Positions 11,978 through 21,215 of a stretch of 64,000 bases of DNA are shown one piece after another. Location: NCBI GenBank assembly GCA_030065235.1, contig JASJDC010000001.1:186001-250000 (forward strand), written 5' to 3'. How positions within the stretch are numbered: position 1 is the stretch's first letter; every line of letters begins with the position of its first letter. Both the position numbers and the translations under genes were made by a program. Below the pieces are notes generated by a model. That model made no database searches. It saw only the letters and a program-made list of their open reading frames with translations, and was not told the DNA's origin. The stretch is from Alphaproteobacteria bacterium. GTDB taxonomy: Bacteria; Pseudomonadota; Alphaproteobacteria; UBA8366; Aestuariispiraceae.

Positions 11978-13462
11978 GTGCGGTCTCTCTTGGCGGCCGC
12001 GCTTATTGTACTTTTCGGTGCAACGGCTCACTCGCAATCTCCGGCCATAGCTGAAGACGCTCTTACGGAATCAGATAAACCGACCTTTATGATTGGCGAC
12101 TGGAGGGGCCGCGCTTTTCACCAGGATGATGGCGGATTGGACTATTGCTCCGTCGCCAAAGTGATGCGCAACGGCGCGGTGCTGCTGATCGGCCTGTCGG
12201 CTCGGAATGAGATGGAAGTCGTCTTGGTCGGAGCGGATTTCCGCCTGCCGTTGGACGTCACCGGGCGCGTTGAGCTGTCGGTCGATGGGGACGTCGTTGG
12301 CACGGCCAGCGGTCGCGTGGAGAACGCCGACATTCTCAGGGCGCCGCTGGGCCAAAATGATGAGGCCTTCGAACGGCTCAGGACTGGGGAAGAGTTAACC
12401 ATCCGGGGGATAGCGGATAGCGACTTCAATCCGCCCGCGATCAGTTTCCTCGCAAGCTTGAACGGCGCTGAGGCCGCTCTGACCGCGCTTCGGCGCTGCG
12501 CCGGAGTTGATGAAGTCCTAATCGCAGACTCGGAAAGACAGGATGAGCCCAAGCTAGGGCCGACCTTCGTCAGCGGCCAGTGGCAGGGACGCGCCTACTA
12601 TGCTGCGAACGGAGGTGTGGCCTATTGCACGATTGCAAGGGAGAAGCAGAACCGCGACGCGCTCCTGTTCCGCCTGTTCGTGGGGAACGGCTTGACTCTT
12701 GAAATCTCCAGCGCCGATCGAACACGCCGGTTGGGCGATCCCGTGCGCATTCAGGTTGAGGTCGATGATCAGCCCATCGGTGCGTTTGATTCCGTCGTCA
12801 GCCTGGCCTCTGTGTTGGAGGTTCCAATAGGGGATGACGAAGAATCCTTCCGGCTCCTGCGCTTTGGCGAGGAACTTAGGGTTCAAACCGCAGGCGATGA
12901 CCTGCGGTTTGACTTGGACGGCGCCGCTGACGCTTTGCTCGCGTTGCGGCGTTGTGTCGGGTCGCCCCCTTCGTCGATCGCCCGTTCGCCAAGCGGAAGC
13001 CCGCCGCCCTTTGTCGTCGGACGATGGAGCAGCCGCTTGTACGAAGACTCCCAAGGGCGTGTCGACGGTTGTGCGGTCACGACGGTGGTCGCGGGCTCTG
13101 ACTCGCTGGTGCTTAGTCTTGCCTCTGAAAATGAACTGGAGATGGGCGTCAGCTTATCGGCGTGGGAACCGCCCTATGGGACTATAGGGCCGGTTCAAGT
13201 TCGTATTGATGGACAGGATATCGGCGAAGCCTCGGCGACTGTTCGCGCTGATAGGATGCTTCGGGTTCCTCTGGGCGACAACGCTGACGCGCTCGAGCGC
13301 CTGCGTGAGGGCGATCAACTCGCAATAACCGTCGAAGAGCGCGTCGTGCGCCAAGGCGAGGAGCCTACGGTGACCGTTTTTGAGCGTGGCTTTGAATTCG
13401 ATCTGGACGGGGCCGACGCGGCTCTGAACGCGGCGCGCGGCTGCCTCCGCGCTGAGGGGTAG
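11978..13462 (+). CDS. Secreted protein with three copies of a two-cysteine domain
   Basis: Product of 494 residues from GTG 11978. This start gives a textbook signal peptide (RSLLAAALIVLFGATAHSQS) and has GGGGA seven bases upstream; earlier in-frame ATGs at 11894, 11912 and 11921 would add an awkward charged lead and run through an inverted repeat. The mature part holds three copies of a domain of about 135 residues, at roughly 35-175, 195-328 and 343-489. Each begins (P)xFxxGxWxxR, has a first Cys in YCS/YCT/GCA, a stretch VPLGDN-like then RLRxGEEL, and ends FDLDGAxxALxxLRRC. The two cysteines per copy could form a disulfide. I recall a similar unnamed domain at the C-terminus of rhizobial trypsin-like proteases; there is no protease here. 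Function unknown. Confidence 0.75.
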   Translation: MRSLLAAALIVLFGATAHSQSPAIAEDALTESDKPTFMIGDWRGRAFHQDDGGLDYCSVAKVMRNGAVLLIGLSARNEMEVVLVGADFRLPLDVTGRVELSVDGDVVGTASGRVENADILRAPLGQNDEAFERLRTGEELTIRGIADSDFNPPAISFLASLNGAEAALTALRRCAGVDEVLIADSERQDEPKLGPTFVSGQWQGRAYYAANGGVAYCTIAREKQNRDALLFRLFVGNGLTLEISSADRTRRLGDPVRIQVEVDDQPIGAFDSVVSLASVLEVPIGDDEESFRLLRFGEELRVQTAGDDLRFDLDGAADALLALRRCVGSPPSSIARSPSGSPPPFVVGRWSSRLYEDSQGRVDGCAVTTVVAGSDSLVLSLASENELEMGVSLSAWEPPYGTIGPVQVRIDGQDIGEASATVRADRMLRVPLGDNADALERLREGDQLAITVEERVVRQGEEPTVTVFERGFEFDLDGADAALNAARGCLRAEG

Positions 13463-13558
13463 GTTGGAAAAGCGCCGCCGCCAATCCGCTCCACGTATGG
13501 GAGGGCGTGCATCGCGTGGCGGTCCGGCTTGGCGGATGCGGTCGTCGCAGGCCTGTTC

Positions 13559-14317
13559 TCAAAACTTCCCGTTTTGGTTCTTCCATTCGGCGCGCGGCGG
13601 GATGGTCTCGATCGTGTCCCAGTGCTCAACGACCCTGCCGTCGGCGAGGCGGAACAGGTCGTAGAAGCTGGTATGCGCGCCCTTGAGCCGCCCCTCGCTC
13701 ATGCACAGCACGAAATTGCCTTCGGCCAGGACCTGGTGGAGCGTCTCATAATGGACTGCAAAACCGTCATCTGATCGCGCCTCGAGCGCCGAGCGCAACG
13801 GTGCAATGCCGTCCGCCAGATCCGGACTGTGCTGGATGAGGGTCGGATCGAGATAGCGCGCGAGCCGGTCGAGCCGGCGGTCGATCAATACCTCCTCGAC
13901 AAAGGCGCGCGCCAAGGCGCGATTGGCTTCGGTCTTGTCGAGATCGACAATCTCGGTCGCGCCGTCAAGCATGCCGCGCCCCGACGGGTTGGGGCCGCGC
14001 AGAGGTTGGATATTGTCCCAATGCTCCACCGCCTGGCCGTTCTCGAAGCGGAAGACCTCGAACGCAACCCGAACGCTGGCGAAATCATACTCATTATGGG
14101 CGAAGGCGTAGTCGCCATCCTCGAACACCCGCATGAAGGTCACGCGCGGCGATGTCTTCGACAGCCGGGCGAACAGCGCCGCGATCCCCTCGCTGCCTTC
14201 ATGGGTCTGGGGATTGTGCTGGATATACCGCGCCTCATTGACGACGGCGGCCGCCATCGCGTCCCCGGTTTCGATCCCTTTCAGGAATTTCCGCAGCAGG
14301 TCCTTTTTCGATGTCAT
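13559..14317 (-). CDS. Tandem SnoaL/NTF2-like protein
   Basis: Product of 252 residues made of two SnoaL-like (NTF2-fold) halves. The halves share matching landmarks: RYIQHNPQ...EGIAALFARL with VEHWDNIQ in the first, and LIQHSPDLADGIAPLRSAL with VEHWDTIE in the second. Such folds are small alpha-beta cones used by polyketide cyclases, isomerases and stress proteins; no specific substrate can be named. Start ATG 14317 (MTSKKDL) has AAGGAGCG nine bases upstream and is preferred over an upstream alternative. It is convergent with the triple-repeat gene and lies downstream of the puf operon terminator region. Confidence 0.85.
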   Translation of the reverse strand: MTSKKDLLRKFLKGIETGDAMAAAVVNEARYIQHNPQTHEGSEGIAALFARLSKTSPRVTFMRVFEDGDYAFAHNEYDFASVRVAFEVFRFENGQAVEHWDNIQPLRGPNPSGRGMLDGATEIVDLDKTEANRALARAFVEEVLIDRRLDRLARYLDPTLIQHSPDLADGIAPLRSALEARSDDGFAVHYETLHQVLAEGNFVLCMSEGRLKGAHTSFYDLFRLADGRVVEHWDTIETIPPRAEWKNQNGKF

Positions 14318-14365
14318 TCTGAGCGCTCCTTGCCGGTGGGCCACACGCAACCTCCGCACAGAAAG

Positions 14366-14390
14366 AGGAGGCCGGACGAGCCGACCTCCT
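14366..14390 (-). terminator. Probable terminator after the puf operon
   Basis: A hairpin with 6-bp outer stem (AGGAGG/CCTCCT) and a 3-bp inner CGG/CCG stem around ACGAG. Read on the minus strand it is followed by TCTTTC, read on the plus strand by TTTAAG. Coming after the pufC stop (14514), it probably ends the crtE-pufC superoperon. The SnoaL gene start (14317) is just beyond, so some read-through may serve that gene. Confidence 0.55.
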
Positions 14391-14397
14391 TTAAGTC

Positions 14398-14447
14398 CCT
14401 CGACGGGACGCCGCTTGCGCGGCGGTCAATGGGAAGGTGCGTCGAGG
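14398..14447 (-). other. Nested stem-loop in the pufC 3' region
   Basis: An outer 8-bp stem CCTCGACG (14398-14405)/CGTCGAGG (14440-14447) encloses a perfect 6-bp stem CGCCGC (14409-14414)/GCGGCG (14419-14424) with a four-base loop. It lies between pufC and the probable terminator at 14366-14390. It may protect the 3' end of the puf mRNA or add to termination; it has no long U run of its own. Confidence 0.5.
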
Positions 14448-14513
14448 GGGGAAGAGACTTTTATCCTCTCTTTATGATTCTTCGGACTGGTCGTGTGGCC
14501 CGTTCCCTTTGTT

Positions 14514-15539
14514 CTATTCAGCCCGTTGCGTCAGCGCTTTCGGATGGTCGCTGACCATATCGGCGCCGTACATCGGCTTCGGAATGCCTTGGTGACAGGT
14601 GGCGCATTTGGCCTTCGGCGCGTCGCCTTTCGGTCCCAGCCGGTGTTCGGGCAGTTCGGAGGCGAGTGGGGCCAGATACTCGGCGTTCAGATGCTGCGCC
14701 ATTTCGATCCCATGCCAAGCGACCAGGCGCGCCGGGTGGCTCTGTTCCCAGTTCGAGAAGGCGCGGGTGTTGTGGCAATAGGTGCAGTTCACACCCAGCC
14801 CCTGCGACATGCTCATCATCAGGGAATAGGTCGTCTCCGCATCCTGGATCGGCACGAGGTCTTCGCCGAAATAGGGCAGGGCGTTGTCCGACTGAACCCG
14901 GATCAAGACATCGTCCTGGGTGAGCTGCTTGTCCAAGGCGTCATAGGGCAGGGATGAGTAGACATTCTCGTCCGCCGCGAAGTTCTGGTTGTTGCGGCTG
15001 GCCGAGAACCCGCCGGCCTCAGGCTGCAGATCGTCTTCGACGAAATAATACGCCGGCACGTTTTGGCCGCGGTGGCAGGTGTAGCAATTCACCCCGGCGC
15101 CGCCGACATGCGCGCCCCAGTCCGCGTTGATGGTCTGGGTCATCTGCATCATACGCCGCGAGACGGTCTTGGTGTAGAGACCTTCCTCAGCCAAATTCTC
15201 CTCATTGTGGCAATAGCCGCAGCCTTGCTCCGGCGATACCCATTCGGTGATCGAGGCCATATAGGAGAGAAACTCGTCCTCGGTCAGATGTCCGAGAACC
15301 CGAACATTCTCATAGACCTCGCTGGCGAGGGGGCCGCCTGGCTCCGTCGGCCCATAGGATTCCGGCGGTTGATTGAGTTTCGCCAGGGCCGCCTCGGTCC
15401 GAGGATTGTCGACCTGGACGATCCCCGTGCCGCGGAAGCCGAGCTGGGTCGAATCGATGGGCGGATGCTCGAACTTCAGGATCGCGAAGATAGCGAGTAC
15501 GATCCCGAAGGGGATGAGTGCGATAAGTCCGTATCTCAT
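14514..15539 (-). CDS. pufC: Tetraheme cytochrome c subunit of the reaction centre
   Basis: Product of 341 residues with four CxxCH heme sites at C107-H111, C152-H156, C252-H256 and C312-H316. It re-reduces the special pair from soluble cytochrome on the periplasmic face. The N-terminus (residues about 4-21) is one hydrophobic helix without a lipobox Cys, so the protein is probably held by an uncleaved helix rather than by lipid as in Blastochloris. Its ribosome site GGAGGA lies inside the last codons of pufM, whose stop precedes the ATG by one base. It is the last gene of the superoperon. Confidence 0.97.
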   Translation of the reverse strand: MRYGLIALIPFGIVLAIFAILKFEHPPIDSTQLGFRGTGIVQVDNPRTEAALAKLNQPPESYGPTEPGGPLASEVYENVRVLGHLTEDEFLSYMASITEWVSPEQGCGYCHNEENLAEEGLYTKTVSRRMMQMTQTINADWGAHVGGAGVNCYTCHRGQNVPAYYFVEDDLQPEAGGFSASRNNQNFAADENVYSSLPYDALDKQLTQDDVLIRVQSDNALPYFGEDLVPIQDAETTYSLMMSMSQGLGVNCTYCHNTRAFSNWEQSHPARLVAWHGIEMAQHLNAEYLAPLASELPEHRLGPKGDAPKAKCATCHQGIPKPMYGADMVSDHPKALTQRAE

Positions 15540-15540
15540 C

Positions 15541-16515
15541 TTAATTTCCTCCCATGCCAGGATCGCCCAGCGTGCTGGCGTCCGGATAGGGCGGCGCGAT
15601 GCCGTGTTTCACGCCCCACAGGTACCAATTGTCGACGACCGTGCCGGTCAGCAGGATCCCGATCCCGCCGGTCAGAGTGACCAGGACCGCGAACCACCAC
15701 GCCCAGCGGTGGATGGACTCCATTGTGGCGTTGAAACCCATGGTCCAGCGCCAGAACAGCGCGGCGCGCTCGGACGCCGTACCGCGATCGACGATCTGTT
15801 CGATCTCCCGCTCGCCGCCGAACCGGCTGACCGCCAGGATCGTCGCTCCGTGCATGGCGAACAGCAGCGCCGAGCCGTACAGGAAGACGATCGAGAGCAT
15901 GTGGAACGGGTTGTAGAACAGGTTGCCGTAGCGGATCGAGAAGGCGGCCGTCCAATCGAGATGCGAGAAGATCCCGTAGGGTACCGCCTCCGACCAACTG
16001 CCCATCAGCAGCGGGCGGATCAGGCCGAGCACCAGGAACAGCCAGATCGCCGAGGCGAAGGCCCAGGCGATATGCGTGCCCATGCCGAGATCGACCGCTC
16101 GCGTGTAGAGCCGGATCCACCAGCAAATGACAGAGATCAACAGGAACGTACTGGCGACCAGGAACCAGCCGCCTTCCGCCATCGGCGGGAAACTGAGCCC
16201 GTATTTCGGGGCTGGCGGATCAAGCGACAGCCAGAAGAGCTGGCGGATGAACTCGATGACGTCCCAATTGACCGAGGCCAACATGTTCAGCCCGACGATG
16301 ACAAACCAGGCGACCCCGGTTGCGATCGCCGCCACGCCCCAACCGCCGAGCCAGAAGGGCCCGATCTGCGCGTCGCCGATACGACCCAGCAGCGAGGACG
16401 AATAGGCGTTGTCTCCGCGCGGCCACACGCCGGCCGCTTCGGGCGCCGCGCCGCCGCCCATATCCGGCGGTCCATGGATCTGGGTCCGGGTGAAGATGTT
16501 CTGATATTCGATCAT
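15541..16515 (-). CDS. pufM: Photosynthetic reaction centre M subunit
   Basis: Product of 324 residues with five transmembrane helices, binding bacteriochlorophylls, bacteriopheophytin, QA and the non-heme iron with PufL. Conserved features include [21 protein letters not shown], the helix with [27 protein letters not shown] and [11 protein letters not shown] with His ligands. GGGAGG precedes ATG 16515. The C-terminal GMGGN overlaps the pufC ribosome site. The gap to pufL is 15 bases. Confidence 0.98.
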   Translation of the reverse strand: MIEYQNIFTRTQIHGPPDMGGGAAPEAAGVWPRGDNAYSSSLLGRIGDAQIGPFWLGGWGVAAIATGVAWFVIVGLNMLASVNWDVIEFIRQLFWLSLDPPAPKYGLSFPPMAEGGWFLVASTFLLISVICWWIRLYTRAVDLGMGTHIAWAFASAIWLFLVLGLIRPLLMGSWSEAVPYGIFSHLDWTAAFSIRYGNLFYNPFHMLSIVFLYGSALLFAMHGATILAVSRFGGEREIEQIVDRGTASERAALFWRWTMGFNATMESIHRWAWWFAVLVTLTGGIGILLTGTVVDNWYLWGVKHGIAPPYPDASTLGDPGMGGN

Positions 16516-16530
16516 GTCGATGATCCTCCC

Positions 16531-17373
16531 TTAACCCAGCTCGTAGCCTTTGCCCCAGACGGGCAGGTCGAGCCACCATGTCCACCATTCCGGCCAACCG
16601 GCGGTCCAGAACGGGCCGCTGATGACGATGCAGACTGCACTGAAGAAGACCGCCGCCAGGGCCAGGAACAGGCCCAACCGGTGGATGCCGAGCGGGCCGA
16701 TCGAATAGCCGATAGCGTCGCGGAAGAACGCGTTTTCATGCTCGGCCGTTTTAACGGCTTTGCCTTTGCCCGGATTGGTCGCGGACAAGACCAGCGCGCC
16801 GTGCAGCGCCAAGGCCAGCGATGTGGTGAAGAAGAAGCTGACCGCGATCATATGCGCGGGATTGTAGTGGAAGTGCAGATATTGATAGCCGACATTCGAG
16901 ACCCAATCGAGGTGGCTCATAATGCCGTAGGGGAACCCGTGTCCCCAGGCTCCCATCAGCACAGGCCGGATCACCACCAGTGAGACATAAGCGAAGATCG
17001 CGACCGAAAAGGCGAAGGGCACATGCAGCCCCATGCCCAGTTTTCGGCTGATTTCGACTTCGCGCAGCGCCCAGCATCCGAACGAGCCGATGGCGCAGAT
17101 CGTGATGATCTGCCACAGCCCGCCTTCCGCCATGGGGGCCAAGGCTAATCCGTAGGACAGGTCCGGCGGCGCGATATTGATCTGCCAGAGATTCCAGGTC
17201 GGCCCGATCGCCGCGCCATAGATGATCAGCACCGTGCCGAGAATAGTGAAGAAAGCGCCGACGACGCCGAAGAACCCGACATAGAAGGGACCTACCCAGA
17301 AGTCGAATAGATCGCCGCCGAGCAGCGTGCCGCCGCGAACGCGGTATTTTTTCTCGAAGTCTAGCATCGCCAT
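16531..17373 (-). CDS. pufL: Photosynthetic reaction centre L subunit
   Basis: Product of 280 residues from the ATG giving [15 protein letters not shown], the conserved PufL N-terminus; the upstream extension to 17436 is intercistronic. Five transmembrane helices bind the cofactors shared with PufM. Visible landmarks are [36 protein letters not shown], and [14 protein letters not shown] with HGALVLSA supplying His ligands to bacteriochlorophyll and iron. It follows pufA after 213 bases containing two hairpins. Confidence 0.98.
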   Translation of the reverse strand: MAMLDFEKKYRVRGGTLLGGDLFDFWVGPFYVGFFGVVGAFFTILGTVLIIYGAAIGPTWNLWQINIAPPDLSYGLALAPMAEGGLWQIITICAIGSFGCWALREVEISRKLGMGLHVPFAFSVAIFAYVSLVVIRPVLMGAWGHGFPYGIMSHLDWVSNVGYQYLHFHYNPAHMIAVSFFFTTSLALALHGALVLSATNPGKGKAVKTAEHENAFFRDAIGYSIGPLGIHRLGLFLALAAVFFSAVCIVISGPFWTAGWPEWWTWWLDLPVWGKGYELG

Positions 17374-17425
17374 AACGCTTGTCCCCGCATTGCCGAACTC
17401 GATTGTCCGTCGAGCGATTTCATGC

Positions 17426-17445
17426 GCCCGCCCCAAACGGCGGGC
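17426..17445 (-). other. Hairpin in the pufA-pufL intercistronic region (proximal to pufL)
   Basis: Perfect 7-bp stem GCCCGCC/GGCGGGC with a six-base loop. It lies between the larger hairpin at 17472-17504 and the pufL start. In Rhodobacter, hairpins between pufA and pufL stabilise the upstream pufBA mRNA and so give more antenna than reaction centre protein. The same role here is inferred from position. Confidence 0.6.
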
Positions 17446-17471
17446 CTAGTCCGCATTCCGTTTCGGGAGGA

Positions 17472-17504
17472 GCGGGTGGGCCGCATCGCGCTGGCCGCAC
17501 CCGC
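17472..17504 (-). other. Large hairpin downstream of pufA
   Basis: A stem of 11 base pairs, GCGGGTG plus GGCC pairing with GGCC and CACCCGC around one bulged G, closes a ten-base loop. It begins about 80 bases after the pufA stop. No U run follows, so it is more likely an mRNA stability or attenuation element than a full terminator, as described for Rhodobacter puf mRNA. Confidence 0.6.
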
Positions 17505-17586
17505 TTTCCCGTACCTGCAAACGTCGTATTCAATTTGGAAGACTCTTTCTTCCCCCCAATCGCATCGACGTTATTCGGGACTGGTT

Positions 17587-17724
17587 CTAGCCCGGGGGCA
17601 GGAACCAGTTATACCGTTCCGTGCTCAGCAGGACGAAGTGGATCATCGCCGCGAGACTGAACAGGAACACACCCTGCGCAACCAACACTCTACGAGGGTC
17701 CCAAACGAGCCAAATTCGCCACAT
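17587..17724 (-). CDS. pufA: Light-harvesting 1 alpha polypeptide
   Basis: Product of only 45 residues. It starts [14 protein letters not shown], the standard LH1 alpha opening, then has one membrane helix with the bacteriochlorophyll ligand His29 ([16 protein letters not shown]) and ends FLPPG soon after. The C-terminus is short compared with the roughly 52-60 residues of other LH1 alpha chains. The ribosome site AGGAGG lies eight bases before ATG 17724, and pufB ends twelve bases upstream. With pufB it forms the LH1 ring around the reaction centre. Confidence 0.96.
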   Translation of the reverse strand: MWRIWLVWDPRRVLVAQGVFLFSLAAMIHFVLLSTERYNWFLPPG

Positions 17725-17736
17725 TGGTAATCCCTC

Positions 17737-17946
17737 CTATCCAACTAAGGTTGTTAGAGTGGTGGCCGCAGTGTGCAGTAAGCTCGAAGCGGTATCGCTG
17801 CTCGCCGAGTGGAACCACGGGCGCCAAATCCAAACGAGGAGATGGGCGACCACAGCCACTGCAGTGAACAGCATGAATCCCTGCATATAGTATTTGTGGA
17901 ATTCTTCTGCTTCATTGGGGGTAAGACCTGACATACTGTCAGCCAT
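17737..17946 (-). CDS. pufB: Light-harvesting 1 beta polypeptide
   Basis: Product of 69 residues. The N-terminal cytoplasmic part ([17 protein letters not shown]) is typical of LH1 beta. The helix carries the bacteriochlorophyll ligand His35 in [13 protein letters not shown]. After WRPW there is an unusual extra tail of about 25 residues ([21 protein letters not shown]) that ordinary beta chains lack or have much shorter. A strong AGGAGG site overlaps the end of the preceding small gene. Confidence 0.96.
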   Translation of the reverse strand: MADSMSGLTPNEAEEFHKYYMQGFMLFTAVAVVAHLLVWIWRPWFHSASSDTASSLLHTAATTLTTLVG

Positions 17947-17955
17947 ATCTACCTC

Positions 17956-18126
17956 CTACTCACTGGCCCTGGGGCCGTTACCACGTAGTCCCCACGCGGC
18001 GGGGGCCTCCATGACATCGACAACGTCATGGTGGATCGGACGCTCCCGGAGAGATCGGCCGAAGCCGCATCCCGTCAGTCCGGGGCGAATCTCAAAAAAG
18101 GCGAGGAATTTCTCCAACAGGCTCAT
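17956..18126 (-). CDS. Small protein between bchZ and pufB (position of pufQ), unknown
   Basis: Product of 56 residues, opening [17 protein letters not shown] and ending [11 protein letters not shown]. The ATG overlaps the bchZ stop (ATGA) and the stop overlaps the pufB leader, so it is placed for coupled translation. Rhodobacter has pufQ at this point, but PufQ is a membrane protein of about 74 residues and this one has no transmembrane segment, so I do not call it pufQ. It has an amphipathic N-terminus and one Cys (TGCGFG). It may be real, or the stretch may mainly house the puf promoter. Confidence 0.55.
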   Translation of the reverse strand: MSLLEKFLAFFEIRPGLTGCGFGRSLRERPIHHDVVDVMEAPAAWGLRGNGPRASE

Positions 18127-19580
18127 GCTGCGGCTCCTTCCACGAGTGTCAGGCGGGCGCGATCGAGGCACTGACAATCGACCTCCGCCAAGCCCGCGAC
18201 GCGGGCGTTTTTTTCGGCGGCGTCGCGCAGGCGTTTCGCCGCCGAAATCCGGGTCAGCACCGGGGTTGTCTCAAGTATTCTGTCGAGCTCGCGCTGGGCG
18301 TCGGCGCTCCAGGGCAGTTCCGCCGCCGCGCGCGTCGGGGTCGGCTCGGTTTTGTCCAAGGTCGTTCCAAGCGGCAGAATGTTGAACAGCGCGTCGAACA
18401 GCGCGTTACAGACCTCTTGGACCAGATAGGTCGCCCCGGCGTATCCCATGAAGGGGGTTCCGGTATGCCGCCGGATGACCGTGCCGGGGAAAGAGGCGGG
18501 GATATAGACGCCGCGGCCGCCGGCTTCCGCCATATACATCCGCTCGTTGTAACTGCCGAACAGGATCAGCGGGGCCTTCTCATGCACCGCCTGCCGGATT
18601 TCGGCGTTGTCGGTCTTCGCGCCCGCCCGCCGCGCATAGGCGAAGCTGCAGGGCAGGCCCATATCGCCTTCCAGGAAGCTCTTGATCCCGCGCGTGTATG
18701 TCTCGCCGGCGACAATGCCGAAGCTGGCGGTGCCGAAGAAGTCTTGGGTCACCGACCGCCAGAGGTCCCAGATCGGTTTGATCGTCGTGTGTTTCTCGCG
18801 TTCGATGAAAGGCTCCGGATCGAGGTCGGTCAGCTCGCCCAGCGTGCGTAGGAACTTGGTCGTGCTCTCCAGACCGATCGGCGCCTGCAGATAGGGCCGG
18901 TCCAGATTCTCGCAGAGCAGGCGGCCGAATTCGCGATAGAGGCAGATATTCACATCCGCATCGACCAGCCGGCCGGTGTCGCTGAGATTGGCGCCCAGTG
19001 GGAAGACCATATTGATCTCGGCGCCGATCCCTTCGACCAAACGGCGGATTTCAGCCAGGTCGGACGGCGTGTTGAAGGTTCCGTAAGCGGGGCCGATGAT
19101 GTTGACGCGCGGCTTGGCGCCGTCCTTTTTCGGTTTTCGCTTCGGCGTCCGGCCCTTGGTCTGACCGAACTCGGTCCAAAGCCAGTTCAGGGCGCGGTCG
19201 GCGCTTTCCCATTGATCCTCGTCGATGGTGCGCGGCAGGAAGCGCTTGATCCCGGTTCCTTCCGGCGTCACGCCGCCGCCGATCATCTCGGCGATCGAGC
19301 CGGTGACCACCACCGCGGGCAGGTTGGGATCGAGCGCCTGATGTGCGCGTTTCATCGCCTCTTCGGTGCCCGTCTGCCCCAACTCTTCTTCGGCCAAGCC
19401 GGTGACGACGATCGGCAACTCATGCGGGGGCAGGGCGTCTGTGTAATGCAGGACCGAGGTGACCGGCAGGTTCTCGCAACCGACGGGACCGTCGATGATC
19501 ACCTGCAACCCCTTGATCGCCGTGAAGACATAGACGGAGCCCCAATAGCCCCCGGCGCGGTCGTGATCGAGCACTAGCAT
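18123..19580 (-). CDS. bchZ: Chlorophyllide a reductase subunit Z
   Basis: NifK-like subunit of 485 residues. With BchY it forms the catalytic tetramer that reduces ring B of chlorophyllide, using electrons from BchX. The N-terminal [20 protein letters not shown] and [12 protein letters not shown] contain residues expected near the FeS cluster. The ATG overlaps the bchY stop by seven bases (ATGCTAG). It is followed by the small orf and pufBALMC. Confidence 0.96.
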   Translation of the reverse strand: MLVLDHDRAGGYWGSVYVFTAIKGLQVIIDGPVGCENLPVTSVLHYTDALPPHELPIVVTGLAEEELGQTGTEEAMKRAHQALDPNLPAVVVTGSIAEMIGGGVTPEGTGIKRFLPRTIDEDQWESADRALNWLWTEFGQTKGRTPKRKPKKDGAKPRVNIIGPAYGTFNTPSDLAEIRRLVEGIGAEINMVFPLGANLSDTGRLVDADVNICLYREFGRLLCENLDRPYLQAPIGLESTTKFLRTLGELTDLDPEPFIEREKHTTIKPIWDLWRSVTQDFFGTASFGIVAGETYTRGIKSFLEGDMGLPCSFAYARRAGAKTDNAEIRQAVHEKAPLILFGSYNERMYMAEAGGRGVYIPASFPGTVIRRHTGTPFMGYAGATYLVQEVCNALFDALFNILPLGTTLDKTEPTPTRAAAELPWSADAQRELDRILETTPVLTRISAAKRLRDAAEKNARVAGLAEVDCQCLDRARLTLVEGAAA

Positions 19581-21157
19581 CCGACCGCTCCGTCCATGGC
19601 TTGCTCGGCCGCCGCGTCCTTCGCTGACTTCCCCGCCTTGCGGGCGCGTTTGGCGGCGTTCTTCTTGCGGACCTTCGATTGGTCCCCGGGCGTGTCTTCC
19701 CAGACTCCGGCCGCGTCGCCGGTTCCGACGCCCGTGAAGAAGGCCTGCATCTTGTCGAAGCGCGTCTGGTTCGCCATTGCGGCGTTCAGGATATGGCCGA
19801 GCGTCCCGGCGCCCGCCGCGCCCATGAGCGGGCGGGCGGAAATCAGATTGGTGAAATAAAGCGCCGGGATGGCTTGTTCCTTGGCCTTTTGAACGACCGG
19901 GGTCGTGCCGATGGCGACATCGGGCTGATACTCCTCGACCGCCGCCAGATCCTCTTCGAGCGAGGCGCGGTAATTGACCTCGACGCCATGCGCCTCAAGC
20001 CAGTCGCGATCCGGGTCGGACCAGGGCGTGCGCGGACAAGCGGTCCCGACATAGCGCAACTCGGCCCCGGATTCGACCAACAGCCGGGCGACGATCAGTT
20101 CCGAGCCTTCATAGCCGGATAGCGTAATCCGTCCTTTGATCGGGGCTGCGCGCAGCGCCTCAGCGATCGGGTCCAGCGCGGCTTTCTGGGCGGCGGCGAT
20201 CCGCGCCTTGGGCAGGCCACAGGCCTCGCCGATGGATGCGAGCCAGCTTCCGGTTCCATCGACCCCGACCGGGGCGGAGCCGACGACCGGGCGACCGGCG
20301 GCGTGGAATTCGCGCACCGAGCTTGTATAGAACGGATGGATTGCGGCGGCGGCGGCGCCATCAAGCGCGGCGTAAAGCTCGCGCCATTCACGCGTCGGGA
20401 CGACCGGTCCGGCGGCCAGTCCCATCGGCGCCAGAAGCTGACCGATGGTCACCGGATCGACCGGAAACATTTCGCCCAGCAGGCTGATGGTCGGCAGATC
20501 GCTAACCCCGTCGCGCGGCGCCATGACCGGGCCGGCTTCCGCTTCGGTGCGCGCATATTTCAACATCGCGCCGGCCAGCACATCCTTCGCCTCGGCATGG
20601 GTCGGCACGCCGAAACCGGGCACGTCGATGCCGATGATCCGGACGCCGTTGATTTCCTTAGGCAGCATTTGCAGCGGCACGCCGGACGCGGTCGGCACGC
20701 AGAGATTGGTGACGACCACCGCGTCATACTGTTCCGGATCGGCCAGCTCATGCACCGCGTCGCGGATGTCTTCATAAAGCTTGCCGGTGACCAGCGTCTC
20801 CGAATCGAACGGCACATAGCCCACCGTTCGGCGCGCGCCATAGAAATGCGAGGTGAAGGTCAGGCCATAGACGCAACAGGCCGAACCGCACAGGACCGAG
20901 GCGGTGCGCCGCATGCGCAATCCGACACGCAGCGAGCCGAAGGCGGGGCACATGCTTTGCGGTTTGTCATGGGGACCGGCCGGATAGTCCTGCGCATAGC
21001 GTTCGAGCACCGCGCTTTTGCCTGCCTGCTCGGCGGCCGTGCGCAGCGTTTCGGCGCCGGCGTGACAGCCGACTCCTTCCGACACAGGCGCGGCCGAACC
21101 GGAGTCGGCGGCGTCCGCATCGAACGAAATCGGTTTTATCGCGTCCTCATAGCTCAT
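19574..21157 (-). CDS. bchY: Chlorophyllide a reductase subunit Y
   Basis: NifD-like partner of BchZ, 527 residues from the ATG giving MSYEDAIK. Conserved Cys positions include [39 protein letters not shown] and [12 protein letters not shown]. The C-terminus carries an extra Lys/Ala-rich basic tail ([20 protein letters not shown]). It lies between bchX and bchZ with 58 bases to bchX. Confidence 0.95.
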   Translation of the reverse strand: MSYEDAIKPISFDADAADSGSAAPVSEGVGCHAGAETLRTAAEQAGKSAVLERYAQDYPAGPHDKPQSMCPAFGSLRVGLRMRRTASVLCGSACCVYGLTFTSHFYGARRTVGYVPFDSETLVTGKLYEDIRDAVHELADPEQYDAVVVTNLCVPTASGVPLQMLPKEINGVRIIGIDVPGFGVPTHAEAKDVLAGAMLKYARTEAEAGPVMAPRDGVSDLPTISLLGEMFPVDPVTIGQLLAPMGLAAGPVVPTREWRELYAALDGAAAAAIHPFYTSSVREFHAAGRPVVGSAPVGVDGTGSWLASIGEACGLPKARIAAAQKAALDPIAEALRAAPIKGRITLSGYEGSELIVARLLVESGAELRYVGTACPRTPWSDPDRDWLEAHGVEVNYRASLEEDLAAVEEYQPDVAIGTTPVVQKAKEQAIPALYFTNLISARPLMGAAGAGTLGHILNAAMANQTRFDKMQAFFTGVGTGDAAGVWEDTPGDQSKVRKKNAAKRARKAGKSAKDAAAEQAMDGAVGC

Positions 21158-21215
21158 GGACAGACAATCACACTTCCCCAAACTGTATTCCGACCGGCGC
21201 CGTCAGACGGCCCCG

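Noticed and set aside
14318-15540. pufX or a second antenna (puc) gene near pufC
   Set aside because: No short helix-bearing frame with a ribosome site follows pufM other than pufC; no further LH alpha/beta pair is visible anywhere in the window.
17374-17436. Longer pufL reading frame starting at 17436
   Set aside because: The conserved PufL N-terminus begins [15 protein letters not shown]; the extra 21 codons cover the intercistronic hairpin region.
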